DNA of 64,000 nt from Erinaceus europaeus (Eukaryota; Chordata; Mammalia; Eulipotyphla; Erinaceidae). Made by a program: the position numbers and the translations under genes. The first letter of the stretch is position 1. Every line of letters starts with the position of its first letter. The notes below the pieces were generated by a model. It was not told where the DNA came from and did no database searches. It saw only the letters and a list, made by a program, of their open reading frames with translations. The stretch spans positions 111,493,593 to 111,557,592 of the forward strand of contig NC_080171.1 in the NCBI RefSeq assembly GCF_950295315.1, in the 5' to 3' direction. Shown here piece after piece: positions 22,057 to 32,518 of the stretch.

Positions 22057-22208
22057 AAAAAGTATGTATAGAAATTGTTTTTCAAAATTATCGCTATCTT
22101 AGGGGCACAATTTCACATTCTGCAAAATGTGTGACAGCACACCTCATCCACTACTACTACTTCCCTCCACCACCGGGCACTGGGCTCATGCCCCTTTTAC
22201 CACAATCA

Positions 22209-22212
<4 letters not shown>

Positions 22213-22258
<46 letters not shown>
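22213..22258. repeat. (CT)n microsatellite
   Basis: Uninterrupted CT dinucleotides over about 45 bases. Confidence 0.97.
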
Positions 22259-22260
<2 letters not shown>

Positions 22261-22349
22261 TTTCTTTTCAGCTTTCAGCATGTAGAGGAACTGATGCTTC
22301 CTAAGATCATGAGCCTTTCTGAGAATTCACCTAAAGAAGTGAAGTCGGG

Positions 22350-22455
22350 TTCTATATGATGCATCACCCCAAGCCAGAGCTGAGCAGTGCTCTCATGTTA
22401 CACGCTGGGTACTAGGCTCCATGCATAGTGCCTTACTGAGCCTTCATGGTCCTCC
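22350..22455. mobile_element. Possible fused SINE-B and SINE-D fragments
   Basis: AAGCCAGAGCTGAGCAGTGCTC at 22372 is the plus-strand SINE-B 3' motif. Immediately right, GCTGGGTACTAGGCTCC and CCTTACTGAGCC resemble a minus-strand tRNA-like head. Low confidence because both parts are short. Confidence 0.4.
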
Positions 22456-23189
22456 CATGAAGAAAATAACACATTTTTTTTTCTTTTTAAAATAGGTGTA
22501 AATTCGTCAGGCTATGGGCACAATGAGAAAGTTGCCTTATTCATACCTGGAAAGGCTGGTGCCAGAGTCCGTGATTTCATCCTTAGGTAAAGCTGAAACA
22601 TCTCAACAACAGGCTAGGCCAATCTGGAAGCCTAAAAGTAAGGTTGGGCAGAAGTCATTCACTAGTCTTTAGATGTCTGACCATCCCTCCTTGTTCCCTG
22701 ATTTCATTGAGACCATAGCACTCTCTCTATGCATAGAATCTGATCTGTTTCATAGTTTTCTTGTTCACAGAATAGAATTCAAGCACCTTCCTGTGTCATA
22801 CCAAGAAAAAAAAAATCAATTTTTGAAATTACAGCTCTACTGCCGATTTTTATAGAAAATGACTGAACTCATATTACTTTTGTGCAGGATGACAGGCAGA
22901 TAGTTTCCCATATGCTTAATATCACTGGGTATTGACATAAAGAAGTGATTTCTCAAACACCCCCGGAACACTAAAAGTGCTGTCTGCCCTGTGACATTTA
23001 CAACGAAAGTAACTAGTGCTCATGCTTTTTCTCACTTCCTGACATGGAGGTATGTAAAACTTTGTAAACGACAGCAATTAGTTTACAGACTCCCTTTGCT
23101 TCTTTTTGAATCTCTGGTCTTCTTGTTTGAGTTTGTTAAGTCAGAAATCAGTTTTGCCAAAGGACTAGACTATTGGCTCTCCTTCTTTC
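22456..23189. other. No feature recognised
   Basis: About 730 bases with no named repeat or gene. Confidence 0.5.
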
Positions 23190-23330
23190 TTTTTAAAGAT
23201 TTTATTTATTAATTAATGTGAAAGGAGGAGAGAGAGAAAGAACCAGACGTCACTCTGGTACATGTGCTGCCAGGGATTGAACTCAGGACCTCATGCTTGA
23301 GAGTCCATTGTGGCACTTCCCAGACCACTT
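23190..23330 (-). mobile_element. SINE-C
   Basis: It shows AAAGATTTTATTTATTAATT (tail complement), CACTCTGGTACATGTGCTG, GGGATTGAACTCAGGACC (box B complement) and GAGAGTCCATTGTGGCAC. It matches the plus-strand copy at 13150 in reverse. Confidence 0.8.
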
Positions 23331-23360
23331 TGTTTCTTTCTTGTGTGGATCCTACTCAAC

Positions 23361-23510
23361 TTCCTTCCTCCCTCCCTCCCTCCCTCCCTCCCTCCCTTCC
23401 TCCCTCCCTCCCTCCCTCCCTCCCTTCCTTCCTTCCTTCCTTCCTTCCTTCTTTCCTTCCGTCCTCCCTTCCTCCCTCCCTCCCTTCCTTCCTTCTTTCC
23501 TTCCTTTTTT
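23361..23510. repeat. (TCCC)n / (TTCC)n pyrimidine tract
   Basis: Tandem CCCT and CTTC tetranucleotides run to 23506, pure pyrimidine apart from one G (23461). Proline/serine-rich and Gly-Arg-Glu-rich frames across it are repeat artefacts. It may have grown from the tail of the adjoining SINE-B. Confidence 0.95.
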
Positions 23511-23636
23511 TACTACAGCACTCACCGATCAGCTCTGGTTTTTGGTGGTGCAGGAGGGACTGAACCTGGGACTTTGGAGCCTCAGGCATGAGAGTCTTTC
23601 TGCATAACCATTTTGCATAATCTACCTTGCACCCTA
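23511..23636 (-). mobile_element. SINE-B
   Basis: It shows TACAGCACTCACCGATCAGC, GGTGGTGCAGGAGGGACTG, GAACCTGGGACTTTGGAGCC and CATGAGAGTCTTTCTGCATA in reversed SINE-B order. Confidence 0.8.
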
Positions 23637-25295
23637 GTCAGCTTCATTAACCTTACTGAGTCTTGGGTTCTTCTTGCTGAGACTTTGGAAAATAAAAGCA
23701 TCACGCCGAATGACTGGTGAATAAACTAGAGGGAGGTTAACACAGTCACTGATACCTAGTATATGAATGAAGAAGAGAAATCACTGCTGCTCTTTGCATT
23801 GTCTATTCTTGGGGTGATGCCTACAGATGCTTATCCTTGGGCTTGCAAGGACTTTCTATGCAAACTCCACCTTCACTTTGCTGATCATCCCCCCCCCTTT
23901 TTCTCTATGTGGTGATAGGGACACCTTGAAAAGTGACAGGTGCTTTGTCCTACCCTCTAAACAGTCAGAGATACAGTAAAATAGACAAGGAAGGGGACAC
24001 AGTAGGCTCATTGCTTAGATTTGATTCTACAGAGAGTAATGAAGGGCTAGGTTTGAGATGGTAGGAAGAAGGATCACAGACTGAGCACACATGGTTCCAG
24101 GAGGGTTGGATGGATATTTGAAAATAGCAAAGATGTTTTGAACTATTGCAGATATTGCCACGACCAACTCCTCTTATCTAAGAAAATGGTTTTCAGCTCT
24201 GGTATGAGCCATGCTGTATCTCGAAGGTTAGTGGGCTGCAGAGTTTGGCCAGGGAGATGCCATGAAGCCTCAGAGGGAACCTCAGGAGACCAACAGGAAT
24301 AAGAAGATCTTATTATCTTTGCAGTTGCAGGTTTTAGAATATAATACAACCAAAATTAACCCAAGTGGTAAAATACTTCAAGAGAAGTCATAAAAGCCAT
24401 CCAAAAAAAAAACCTGAAACTTTACGAGGCTATGTTTAAGGTTGAATTCAGTGACCTCTTTTAACAAAAAACTATGGCTATTACCTTTAAACTGTTTTGC
24501 CTTAAAGAAAAAAAAGAGCTATGTGCTATGATCTCTGTGATAGGAGGAAAGATGATCAACTTATGTGTCTAGTTTACCAAATAATGATGATTAATCTATA
24601 CTATATGAAAAAATAGTAATATCTAAGGCTATAAAAAGATATAACTACATGAAGGTAATGATGACATTTCCGAAGGGTACACTCAATTTGGCAGTTCTCT
24701 CCAAACTGATAAATTTAATATACTCCTAATACAGATTCTGAGAACATTTTTTATGAAACTTGACAAGCTCATTTTAAAATTCTTACTTAGGAGAAAATGC
24801 AGAAAATCAGCTAAATAAATGATGGGAAAAGAAAAATGATGGGTATCTATTCAGCAACTATATCACAACTTACATCAAACACATAAAGAAATAAACATAA
24901 AAATAAGAATAAATAAATAATTCATGAAATCAAGCAGAAAATTCAAACATACACACAGGATATTTTTACCATCTGCTCCTGCCATGTTTAATATCTGCAC
25001 ATCACGGTGTGTCAGTACAGTGATGGATATGGAAAAAGTCTAACATGTCTTGACAAAGAGGATGAACTTGGCAGATCCAAGAGGGATATACTCCTGTGTA
25101 CTTCCAAGCTTTTGAAATGTTCATATCAAGAAATATGTTAGAAGTTGAGTTATGCAATTCTAAATGCATTTGACCGGTTTTGTATATTTTCTGTTTATTC
25201 ATTTATTTTACTATTGCATTTGTTTTGTAAAAGGAAGGCAAGAATTTTGAGAGCCTTCCTTAGACTCAATTATGATTATTTCCTGCCTATCCCAT
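23637..25295. other. No feature recognised
   Basis: 1.65 kb without a recognisable repeat; one of the longest apparently single-copy stretches here. Short random frames only. Confidence 0.5.
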
Positions 25296-25299
25296 TTTG

Positions 25300-25405
25300 C
25301 GGTTATGGAGTCCTGGTGAGTTATTTTACCTTTATCTGTCTCGTGCTTCTCACTTATAAAATAGACCTAATAGTTTTCTATGTGACTAATAGGAAGCCTA
25401 AATGA
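25300..25405 (+). mobile_element. Possible MIR fragment
   Basis: GTCCTGGTGAGTTATTTTACC, then CTTCTCACTTATAAAATAG and AATAGTTTTCTATGTGAC, follows the MIR core order (gtgacc-ttgggcaagt, cctcatctgtaaaat, then the 3' part). It is heavily diverged. Confidence 0.45.
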
Positions 25406-25984
25406 ATTATGCTATCTACTTAGAATGGATACTAATGAAGTTGTTTATGTTAGCATGATTCTTGTGATGAACAGAAGATAAGCATAACTGCAAGTGTGGG
25501 AGGTTGTACAGTGGTGCCAAGAGAAATATTTCAGATTTCAGAGGGAAAGGCAGTGGGAAGAATTAACATATTTCTGTCAACGATAACCTATACCATCAAA
25601 TTTGTCATTTTAAGAGATTTCCTTGGTAGAACATGTTATTGCATTATAACTCATTCCATTTTATATATTTAGTTAAATCAGTCATTTATAATTAAATCTT
25701 TTGTAGACAATATGCCAAAACTCCTAGTTATATACAGTAAGAGGAATAGTATATAAAGGAATATGTTTTTAAAAATCTGCTATGTAAAATTATGACAATC
25801 ACTTCTCCCTTTGTGACTTGCTTGGTTATCTCAGGGCAATTGAGTTTTGTAGTCCAAGGGCTTAATTTTGACCATATCTGAAAAGTTCTAGGAACTCAAG
25901 TTTGTAACAATCTAATCCTAAAGGACAACAACCAGATGGTTGTGGTCATAACTGGAATGCAGATGACAAATGGATTTGGGAATG
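25406..25984. other. No feature recognised
   Basis: 580 bases with no named element. Confidence 0.5.
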
Positions 25985-26475
25985 AGGAGATCCATGGTGT
26001 GCAAAAAAGACTTTCATGCCTGAGGCTCAACCCCAGGTTCAGCCCCTTGCACCACCATAAGCCAGCACTGAGCAGTGTTCTGTGTTAAAAATTCGGAAGG
26101 CTCTTGCTAGCCAGGCTAGCTTCATGGGCGGGTAACAGAGATGCGGAGACATCGGCTGGGCAGGGAAGCTGTATTTCTTTATTCATGAACAATGATTCAT
26201 AAACTAAACCAAACTAATCACCAAACAGAACTCTGTTGTCTCTTTGCAGTGGCGCAAGCACTCTCTCTCACTCTCCAACTCTGGAACTCCCAGAACTCTG
26301 TAACTCTGGAACTCTGGCGGGGGTCCCTCTCCAACTGTGGAACTCTCTAACTCAGGCGGGGTTCCTAGGGGCGGGGCCAAGCAGGCCTGCGAAACTAACT
26401 AGACTGATCTAATTCTCTTAGCAGGGGAGAACTAGAACCCAATGTAAAGCATACAACAGTTCTGGTAGAAAAAAG
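25985..26475 (+). mobile_element. SINE-B interrupted by a solo LTR
   Basis: The left piece (to 26082) carries the SINE-B body: AAAGACTTTCATGCCTGAGG, box B remnant CAGGTTCAGCCCC and CAGCACTGAGCAGTGTTCTG. The right piece (26459 on) resumes GTTCTGGTAGAAAAAAG, the end and A tail. The shared GTTCTG is the target duplication of the inserted LTR. Confidence 0.85.
26083..26458 (-). mobile_element. Solo LTR, family 2, 376 bp, 6-bp target duplication
   Basis: The insert starts TGTTAAAAATTC and ends CATACAACA, so both strands have TG...CA ends, and it is flanked by GTTCTG at 26077-26082 and 26459-26464. On the minus strand an AATAAA lies at 26183-26178, followed downstream by a GC-richer U5-like part, which sets the orientation. 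A 6-bp duplication and ~370-bp length suit a class II (betaretrovirus-like) endogenous retrovirus. No internal viral genes remain. The element has intact ends and is probably a recombined solo LTR. Confidence 0.88.
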
Positions 26476-26518
<43 letters not shown>

Positions 26519-26520
26519 TA
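26474..26520. repeat. (TA)n microsatellite
   Basis: Alternating TA grown from the A tail of the SINE-B. Confidence 0.95.
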
Positions 26521-26689
26521 ATTTTCTAAATTGCTGTAAAGTCATTAATTAAAAAAGGGCCATGTATATTTCTTTCTCTTTTTATTCTAAGCTTTAACTT
26601 TCTCATTTTTACTGCCCTCAATATTTTAAGAAGCATCTTGTTAAAATATACCACATACTTATGTGTAAGTTTTTAAATCTTTGTTTGTT

Positions 26690-26815
26690 TGTTTTAACTA
26701 GAGAATGCTCAGCTCTGCTTATGGAAGTGCTGGAAACTGAATCTGGGACTTTTGGTGCCTTGGGCATGAAAGTCTTTTTTGCATAACTATTATGCTATTT
26801 CCCCAGCCCAAGCTT
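26690..26815 (-). mobile_element. SINE-B
   Basis: It shows GAATGCTCAGCTCTGC, GAAACTGAATCTGGGAC, CATGAAAGTCTTTTTTGCAT and AACTATTATGCTATTTCCCC in reversed SINE-B order, with a (GTTT)n tail complement. Confidence 0.8.
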
Positions 26816-26974
26816 GAGTATTTAATTTAAATAGATTAGATCAGTTGAGTTTCTGAATAGATATTGAAAGTTGCAAAGGAATTGCTTTGCATAGTAAGAT
26901 ACTTAATAAATGGAATCCATTTCAAAATCTCAGCAAATTGTTTTTAATTTACATACATGTATTCTCTCTCTTTT

Positions 26975-27330
26975 ATTAACTTTTTTTTTATTTTAAAAAA
27001 TTACATGTCAACAGGAGTTTAAATCCATATCTTTCCCACTACCAGAGTTCTAAATCTTCAGTCTCCTCACTGCTATCCACCACAGTTCCCCTAAGGTTAT
27101 AGACATGGGCCAACCATCTTCTCTCCAACTATCTGTCCATGTTTATGTATAATTGTCTCCTTTTTCCCCTGGTCCAGTCCTCTCTTCCCCTCCAAGCCAC
27201 TCATGACAGTATTACAGCCTCCATCTGTCCCTCTCCTTTTCCTTCTCTCTCTCTGGGTGCTGATGCAGTTGGTGTCTGAAGAGGCAATGTTAATAATGTC
27301 TTCACTGAGTTTAAACATATGTTAAGTCTT
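26975..27330 (-). mobile_element. L1 3' UTR, older subfamily, antisense
   Basis: A reversed A-rich tail, then CCACTACCAGAGTTCTAAATC, CACCACAGTTCCCCTAAGG and ATAGACATGGGCCAACC, resembles the left end of the antisense L1 at 16065-16200. The right edge is uncertain. Confidence 0.6.
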
Positions 27331-28026
27331 ATGGTGTGGAGGGCTTCCTTCCTACTAGGGCATTTGTTTACAATGACTTGTTTTCCTTGGTCTTTGACAT
27401 TTTAATTTCTCTGTAACATTTGTTGAGGAGGTAGAGAAAAACAATTCCCCTTTATGATCCTAGGTAGAGAAAATATTTCTCCTGGAAAAAAAAAAAGATC
27501 TTGATGTAACGGGTATTTGTTCATAGAAAGTAAACACAGAGATAGTAATGTAACTATTGAACTAAGAGAACAGATATTAGAAGGTTGGAAGGATAATTTT
27601 ACTCATAGTTTTGATGCTAAGAAAGCAGGTGACAATAACACAGAGCATACTATTAAATACTCATAGATATATTTACTGATTGTTTTAAAGGAAAATAAAG
27701 GGACTACAAGGCATATAATTTGGACATTTATGGTAGCTCACACAAATAGGTAGTCTTAAATTTGTTAGGGAGAAGTTCAAGTCAGTTCTGCTCTTTTAGG
27801 ATAAAGAGTGATTATATGTCTGAAATCCATAATCTCAGTCCTGGTAAATGAGATTGTATCTGCCTAGATGAAGATGCAAATAGTGATTTTATTTAAATTT
27901 TGTAAAATTTAGTGAAATCAGATGCTATACAAAGTAGTCTCCTAAGTTCATTTATCTGTACATTTCATCTCTATGAGTAGTATTTTTTACATTAATTTTC
28001 TTATGAAGGAGTCAGAAAATGAGAAT
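27331..28026. other. No feature recognised
   Basis: 700 bases with no named repeat; the left part may be more L1 3' UTR. Confidence 0.45.
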
Positions 28027-28374
28027 AGTTTCATTTTCTTTATTTCTTTTTTTTTGCCTCCAGGGTTATTGCTGGGGCTCAGTGCCTACACCATGCAGCC
28101 ACAGCTCCTGGAGGCCATTTCCCCCGCTTTTGTTGGCCTTGTTGTTATTATTGTTATTGTTGATGTCCTTCGTTGTTGGATAGGATAGAGTGAAATGGAG
28201 AGAGGAGGGGAAGACAGAGAGGGGGAGAGAAAGACAGACACTTGCAGACCTGCTTCACCGTCTGTGAAAGTGACTCCCTGCAGATGGGGAGTCTGGGGCT
28301 GTAACCGGGGATTCTTATGCCAAGTGCATTTAACCAGCTGAGCTACCACCAGACCCCCCACAGTTCCATTTTCT
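28027..28374 (-). mobile_element. SINE-A1, long form, with target-site duplication
   Basis: AGTTTCATTTTCT at 28027-28039 and AGTTCCATTTTCT at 28362-28374 flank the element. The 3' module, body and head (CATTTAACCAGCTGAGC) are present; a few bases are lost from the head. Confidence 0.92.
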
Positions 28375-28668
28375 ATAGTGTCAGGAACATAAACAACAGC
28401 ACAGAATCCAGACCCACATGTGTGCAAAGCATGTGCTCAACTATTGAGCTACTATTCTCACTCATGATAAACGTTGTTGTGCATTTTCCCTGTTTATTTA
28501 TATTTATTGGAATAAAATATTTACAAGAAGCTGACATATTTTTATATAGTGTATAGATTTTATACAACTCTAATAGAAACACAAATAATATATTGAATTA
28601 TTTGAAATGGATAAAACATTTGGAGGATATCTATAAACTTGCCCACTAAAAGTTCAGATTTTTCTTTT

Positions 28669-29037
28669 CCATGATACTTTTTTTTTTGCGTTCAGGGTTA
28701 TTGCTGAGATTCCACGCCTGCACCATGAATCCACTGCTCCTGGAGGCCTTTTTTTTTTCTTTTCCCTTTGTTGCCTTTGTTGTTGTAGCCTTGTTGTGGT
28801 TATTATTGTTGTTGTTGATGTTGTTCATTGTTGGATAGGACAGGGAGAAATGGAGAGGGGGGGAAGACAGAAGAGGGTGAGAAAGAGAAACACCTACAGA
28901 CCTGCTTCACCGCCTGTGAAGCGACACTCCTGCAGGTGAGGAGCCTGGGGCTCCAACAGGGATCCTTAAGCCAGTCCTTGCTCTTTGCGCCACATGCGCT
29001 TAACCCGCTGTGCTACAGCCAGAACCCCCATGATACC
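28669..29037 (-). mobile_element. SINE-A1, long form, with target-site duplication
   Basis: CCATGATAC occurs at 28669 and 29028, flanking a full-length element with the 3' module, the (TTG)n stretch, body, box B complement (GGGCTCCAACAGGG) and head end CTTAACCCGCTGTGCTAC. Confidence 0.92.
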
Positions 29038-29319
29038 TTTTTAACTTAGACACTACTGGTCATTGGTAGATTGAGTGATTATAAAATCATGTATTATAAT
29101 TTTTATAATTATTATTGGCTTAATCATCCGTGTGTTATAATGTGAAATCTTTTGTCAATGAAATGTTCTTAGCTTATTTTTGAAGAATATTAATGACAAA
29201 TGCCTGGAAATAGTCAGCTCCACTCACACTAAGCCTTCTCTCTTCCTAGAGTAGCCCATGCAAACAGCAAAGTTTTGGATATGCCTTTAGACTATTTATT
29301 TTTAATTTGTTTTTCTTGG

Positions 29320-29500
29320 GAGGGGGCTGCAGGATATAGTTCACCAGACAGAGCACTTGTTCTGTTTTGTGTGAAGCTGTAGGACTGAGAGCCTCAACAT
29401 CACATTGTGGTGTAGGGGAGATGGAAGGGGGGTTAAGCTAAGGAGTTACAGGTTCAGGGCCCTCTAACATAAAAGAAATAGCCCTTGAAAAAATGATATA
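29320..29500 (+). mobile_element. Possible SINE-D
   Basis: GGCTGCAGGATATAGTTCACC, GACAGAGCACTTGTTCTG and the later ACATCACATTGTGG suggest a tRNA-like head; a (TA)n tail follows at 29496-29514. Weak call. Confidence 0.4.
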
Positions 29501-29565
29501 TATATATATATATAATTTTTTTCCTAGAAGCAGTGGAATTACTTATGTCTGATGACCTGCCACAT

Positions 29566-29846
29566 TAAAAATTAATAAATAGCAAAGTGCAAGGACCAGC
29601 GTAAGGATCCCGGTTCGAGTCCCAGCTCCCCACCTGCAGAAGAGTTTCTTCACAGGTTGTGAAGCAGGTCTGCAGGTGTCTGTCTTTCTCTCCCCCTCTC
29701 TGTCTTCCCCTCTCTCTCCATTTCTCTCTGTCCTATTTAACAATGATGACATCAATAACAACAGCAATAATAACTACAACAATAAAACAAGGGCAACAGA
29801 AGGGAAAATAAATATAAAAATTTTTCTTTAAAAATTAAGAAATAAA
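29566..29846 (+). mobile_element. SINE-A1, 5'-truncated, with target-site duplication
   Basis: TTAAAAATTAATAAATA (from 29565) and TTAAAAATTAAGAAATA (from 29829) flank it. The element starts inside the head at GCAAAGTGCAAGGACC, so box A is missing while box B (GGTTCGAGTCC) is intact. Confidence 0.88.
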
Positions 29847-29871
29847 GTCTCTCTTTAGAAAATGAAGGGTG

Positions 29872-30008
29872 TAGGCAGGAGGAGATAGCATAATGGTTAT
29901 GCAAAGAGACTCTCATGCCTGAGGCTCCAAAGTTTCGGGTTCAATCCCCCACACCACCATCCGTAAGCTAGAGCTGAGCAGTGGTGCTAAAAAAATTTTA
30001 AAAATAAG
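29872..30008 (+). mobile_element. SINE-B with intact box A and box B
   Basis: Box A TAGCATAATGG is at 29886-29896 and box B GGTTCAATCCC at 29938-29948, followed by GCTAGAGCTGAGCAGTGG. It is the cleanest SINE-B in the window. Confidence 0.87.
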
Positions 30009-30440
30009 GGGGGGGGGGAATGTGAATAAGTGAAGTGATGGACCTCAGCACCAGTGTCAGTAGGGTAGCTGTGTTTTACACTCATTAGCTGTCTTTGATG
30101 TATTTTGAGCTAATTCTTTTCTTAATTATGAGGCTCCAGACTGATTATTTGACACACTGGTTTTCCCACTATTATTTGAGGAAGAGACTACACATTCCGC
30201 GTAGAGTGGTCTTGGCCCATTATGAAAAAAATTGATCCGTAAATATGTAGATACATTTCTATAGTCTCAAGTAGATTCCCAGGATCAATGTACCTATTCA
30301 TCTATAAGTTCTACACTGTTTAAAAATCATAATTATAAGGCCTTCAAGGCCTTATTAACATTATTTTGGTGTAAACTGGACATTATATAATCGCAAATAT
30401 TTTGCTACTACACTGAAGTCAAAATGATTAAATTTATATA
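30009..30440. other. No feature recognised
   Basis: About 430 bases with a G run at the left edge and nothing else recognised. Confidence 0.5.
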
Positions 30441-30655
30441 TATTTTATTTTATTTATTTATTTATTCCCTTTTGTTGCCCTTGTTTTATTGTTGTAGTTA
30501 TGATTGTTGTTGTTATTGATATCTTCATTGTTGGGTAGGACAGAGGGAAATGGAGAGAGGAAGGGAAGACAGAGAGGGGGAGAGAAAGATAGACACCTGC
30601 AGACCTGCTTCACCGCCTGTGAAGCGACTCCCCTGCAGGTGGGGAGCCGGGGGCT
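30441..30655 (-). mobile_element. SINE-A1, short form, head missing
   Basis: The tail, body and GGTGGGGAGCCGGGGGCTC are almost mutation-free, then the element stops inside box B. AAATTTATAT-like sequence on both sides is a probable target duplication, so this is 5' truncation at insertion. Confidence 0.9.
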
Positions 30656-30679
30656 CTAAATTTATATTTATAATGATTA

Positions 30680-31289
30680 AATTTATATTCTTAAATTCTA
30701 TTCTACCTTAATCATCTTTCATATATGTGTATCTATATACGTATCATGTATAAACCTATTCTTTTTCTCTTTTAAGAAGCTCCCCTTTTATTTTGCTGTT
30801 ATTTTCCTATTGACATTTCAATTCTTATTTACATAAATGACATTTTTATGAATTTAGTAGACTTTCAACTTTCATGTGAAATGTCCCTTTATTTCATCAT
30901 CCTTTCAATTTTGATGTAGAAATGTTGAAATCTTTATGACTTGAATTTTATGCTTTATCTAAGACATGAAAGTTTTCAACTTTCCAGATAGGCCTCCTTT
31001 TTATTTTTAAATTGTTGAGTCACTGAAACTTCTACTGAAATTAACAGTAGTACAGAGATTCTTTAGTTTTTTTCCAACTAAGGAAGCAGTTGGTATAGGA
31101 AGAAGCTCAGATCGCAATCATGTATTACCCTTTAATATGTGGATTTCGTGATCTGTTTTAAAAGTTGATTAGGAAGATTATGCACTTAGACAAGTATACA
31201 GCCTGATGAATTTCCACAGAAAGAATACTTCTTTACAACCAGACCAAGTTCAATAGCAAAACTTTACCAAAATAGCAGGCATCCTCTTC
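30680..31289. other. No feature recognised
   Basis: 600 bases of AT-rich sequence. Confidence 0.5.
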
Positions 31290-31295
31290 ATCATT

Positions 31296-31653
31296 TGTTG
31301 GTCATTATGCCAGGTCCCCTGTATAGCTTGATGCTGTGGCCTGTTTACACAATCATTGTTTTGCCTGAGACCCGCCCTGTCTGCAGGGTATTGGTTTAAT
31401 CCCCACTGGTTAGAACCTTCACAACAGCTGCTCTGGAAGCTTGCTACCTTCATGCTCTTTTCTTCTCTCCACCCCCTCTCCTAGCCATTTCCTTTTCCGA
31501 ACTGCCACTTCCATTTCAAAAGATATAAATGCATTTTCTCTGATCAATAAAGGCATTGCATTGCTTCCCACTCAGCCACGAGTTCCTGGTTCCTCTCCTG
31601 CGTCGCTGAGTAAGCAGCAGCCCAGGTTGGCTCCCATGAGAAGCAACCCGACA
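31296..31653 (+). mobile_element. Solo LTR, family 1, 358 bp, 6-bp target duplication
   Basis: It starts TGTTGGTCATTATGCC and ends CAACCCGACA. ATCATT flanks it exactly at 31290-31295 and 31654-31659. A TATA-like TATAAAT is at 31524-31530 and AATAAA at 31546-31551, giving a U3-R-U5 order on the plus strand. The 6-bp duplication and TGTTGG start fit a class II endogenous retrovirus LTR. No internal genes are present. Related copies lie at 15307 and 44283. Confidence 0.9.
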
Positions 31654-31659
31654 ATCATT

Positions 31660-32060
31660 CCTCTCACCAGGGACTTTTCCCTTAAGGGGAAACCTCTACT
31701 TTAGTTGCTAATATCAGACACTACTTTTGCCTAACTTGCAATTTTATACCAATGGAATTATATAGACTCATACTTCTGTGTGTCTGGTTTCTGTTTGACT
31801 TCGTGTTTGGCATCTCATCCACCTAATTATGTGCATTTAGTCCACACATTTCTGTTACACACTGTATGCAATTGTATAAACACATCCCATTTATCTAGTC
31901 TACTGATGATGGACATTTGGTTAGATTCTAATGTGGGAACTATTAAAAACATACATACCTTTTGTTGAAATTATGTACATATTTCTGTTGAGTGTAGAAC
32001 TTCAGGGTTCTGGGAAACATGATTAGTTTTAATAAAGATATTCAAAAAGCTTTGTAATAA
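31660..32060. other. No feature recognised
   Basis: 400 bases without a named element. Confidence 0.5.
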
Positions 32061-32148
32061 AGCCATATTTATTTATTTAAAATTATTTATTTATTTGGTA
32101 GCACAGAGAAAAGCCAAGATGGGGAAGGTAGATAGAAAGGGAAAGAGA

Positions 32149-32466
32149 TGGCTTAAGCGCACGTGGTGTGAAGCACAAGGACCAGCATTAGGATCCCGGT
32201 TCAAGCCCCTGGCTCCCACCTGCAGGGGAGTGGCTTCACAGGCAGTGAAGCAGGTCTGCAGGTGTCTGTCTTTCTCTCCCCTTCTTTGTCTCCCCTCCCC
32301 TCTTGATTTCTCTCTGTCCTATCCAATGACAGCAACAACAACAACAATAATAATAACCATAACAATGATAAAATAAGGGCAACAAAAGGGGAAAAAATGG
32401 TATCCAGGAGCAGTGGATTCGTGGTGCAGGCAGGAGCCCTGGCAATAACCTTGGAGGCAAAAAAAA
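32149..32466 (+). mobile_element. SINE-A1, long form, nested
   Basis: AGAAAGGGAAAGAGA at 32134-32148 and 32467-32481 is a perfect 15-base target duplication. The head is truncated to TGGCTTAAGCGCACG, so box A is incomplete, while box B (GGTTCAAGCCC) is present. The 3' module ends CCTTGGAGGC before an A run. Confidence 0.92.
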
Positions 32467-32518
32467 AGAAAGGGAAAGAGAAAGAGAAAGCGACATCTGC
32501 TACACTCCTTTAGTACTC

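Noticed and set aside
23264..23607. Proline/serine-rich and glycine/arginine-rich frames
   Set aside because: They are translations of the (TCCC)n/(TTCC)n tract and a SINE-B.
15307..31653. Single provirus with the LTRs at 15307 and 31296 as its two ends
   Set aside because: The two LTRs are about 16 kb apart with only SINEs, L1 and unrelated DNA between them. The LTR at 31296 has its own exact 6-bp duplication, and the two differ strongly.
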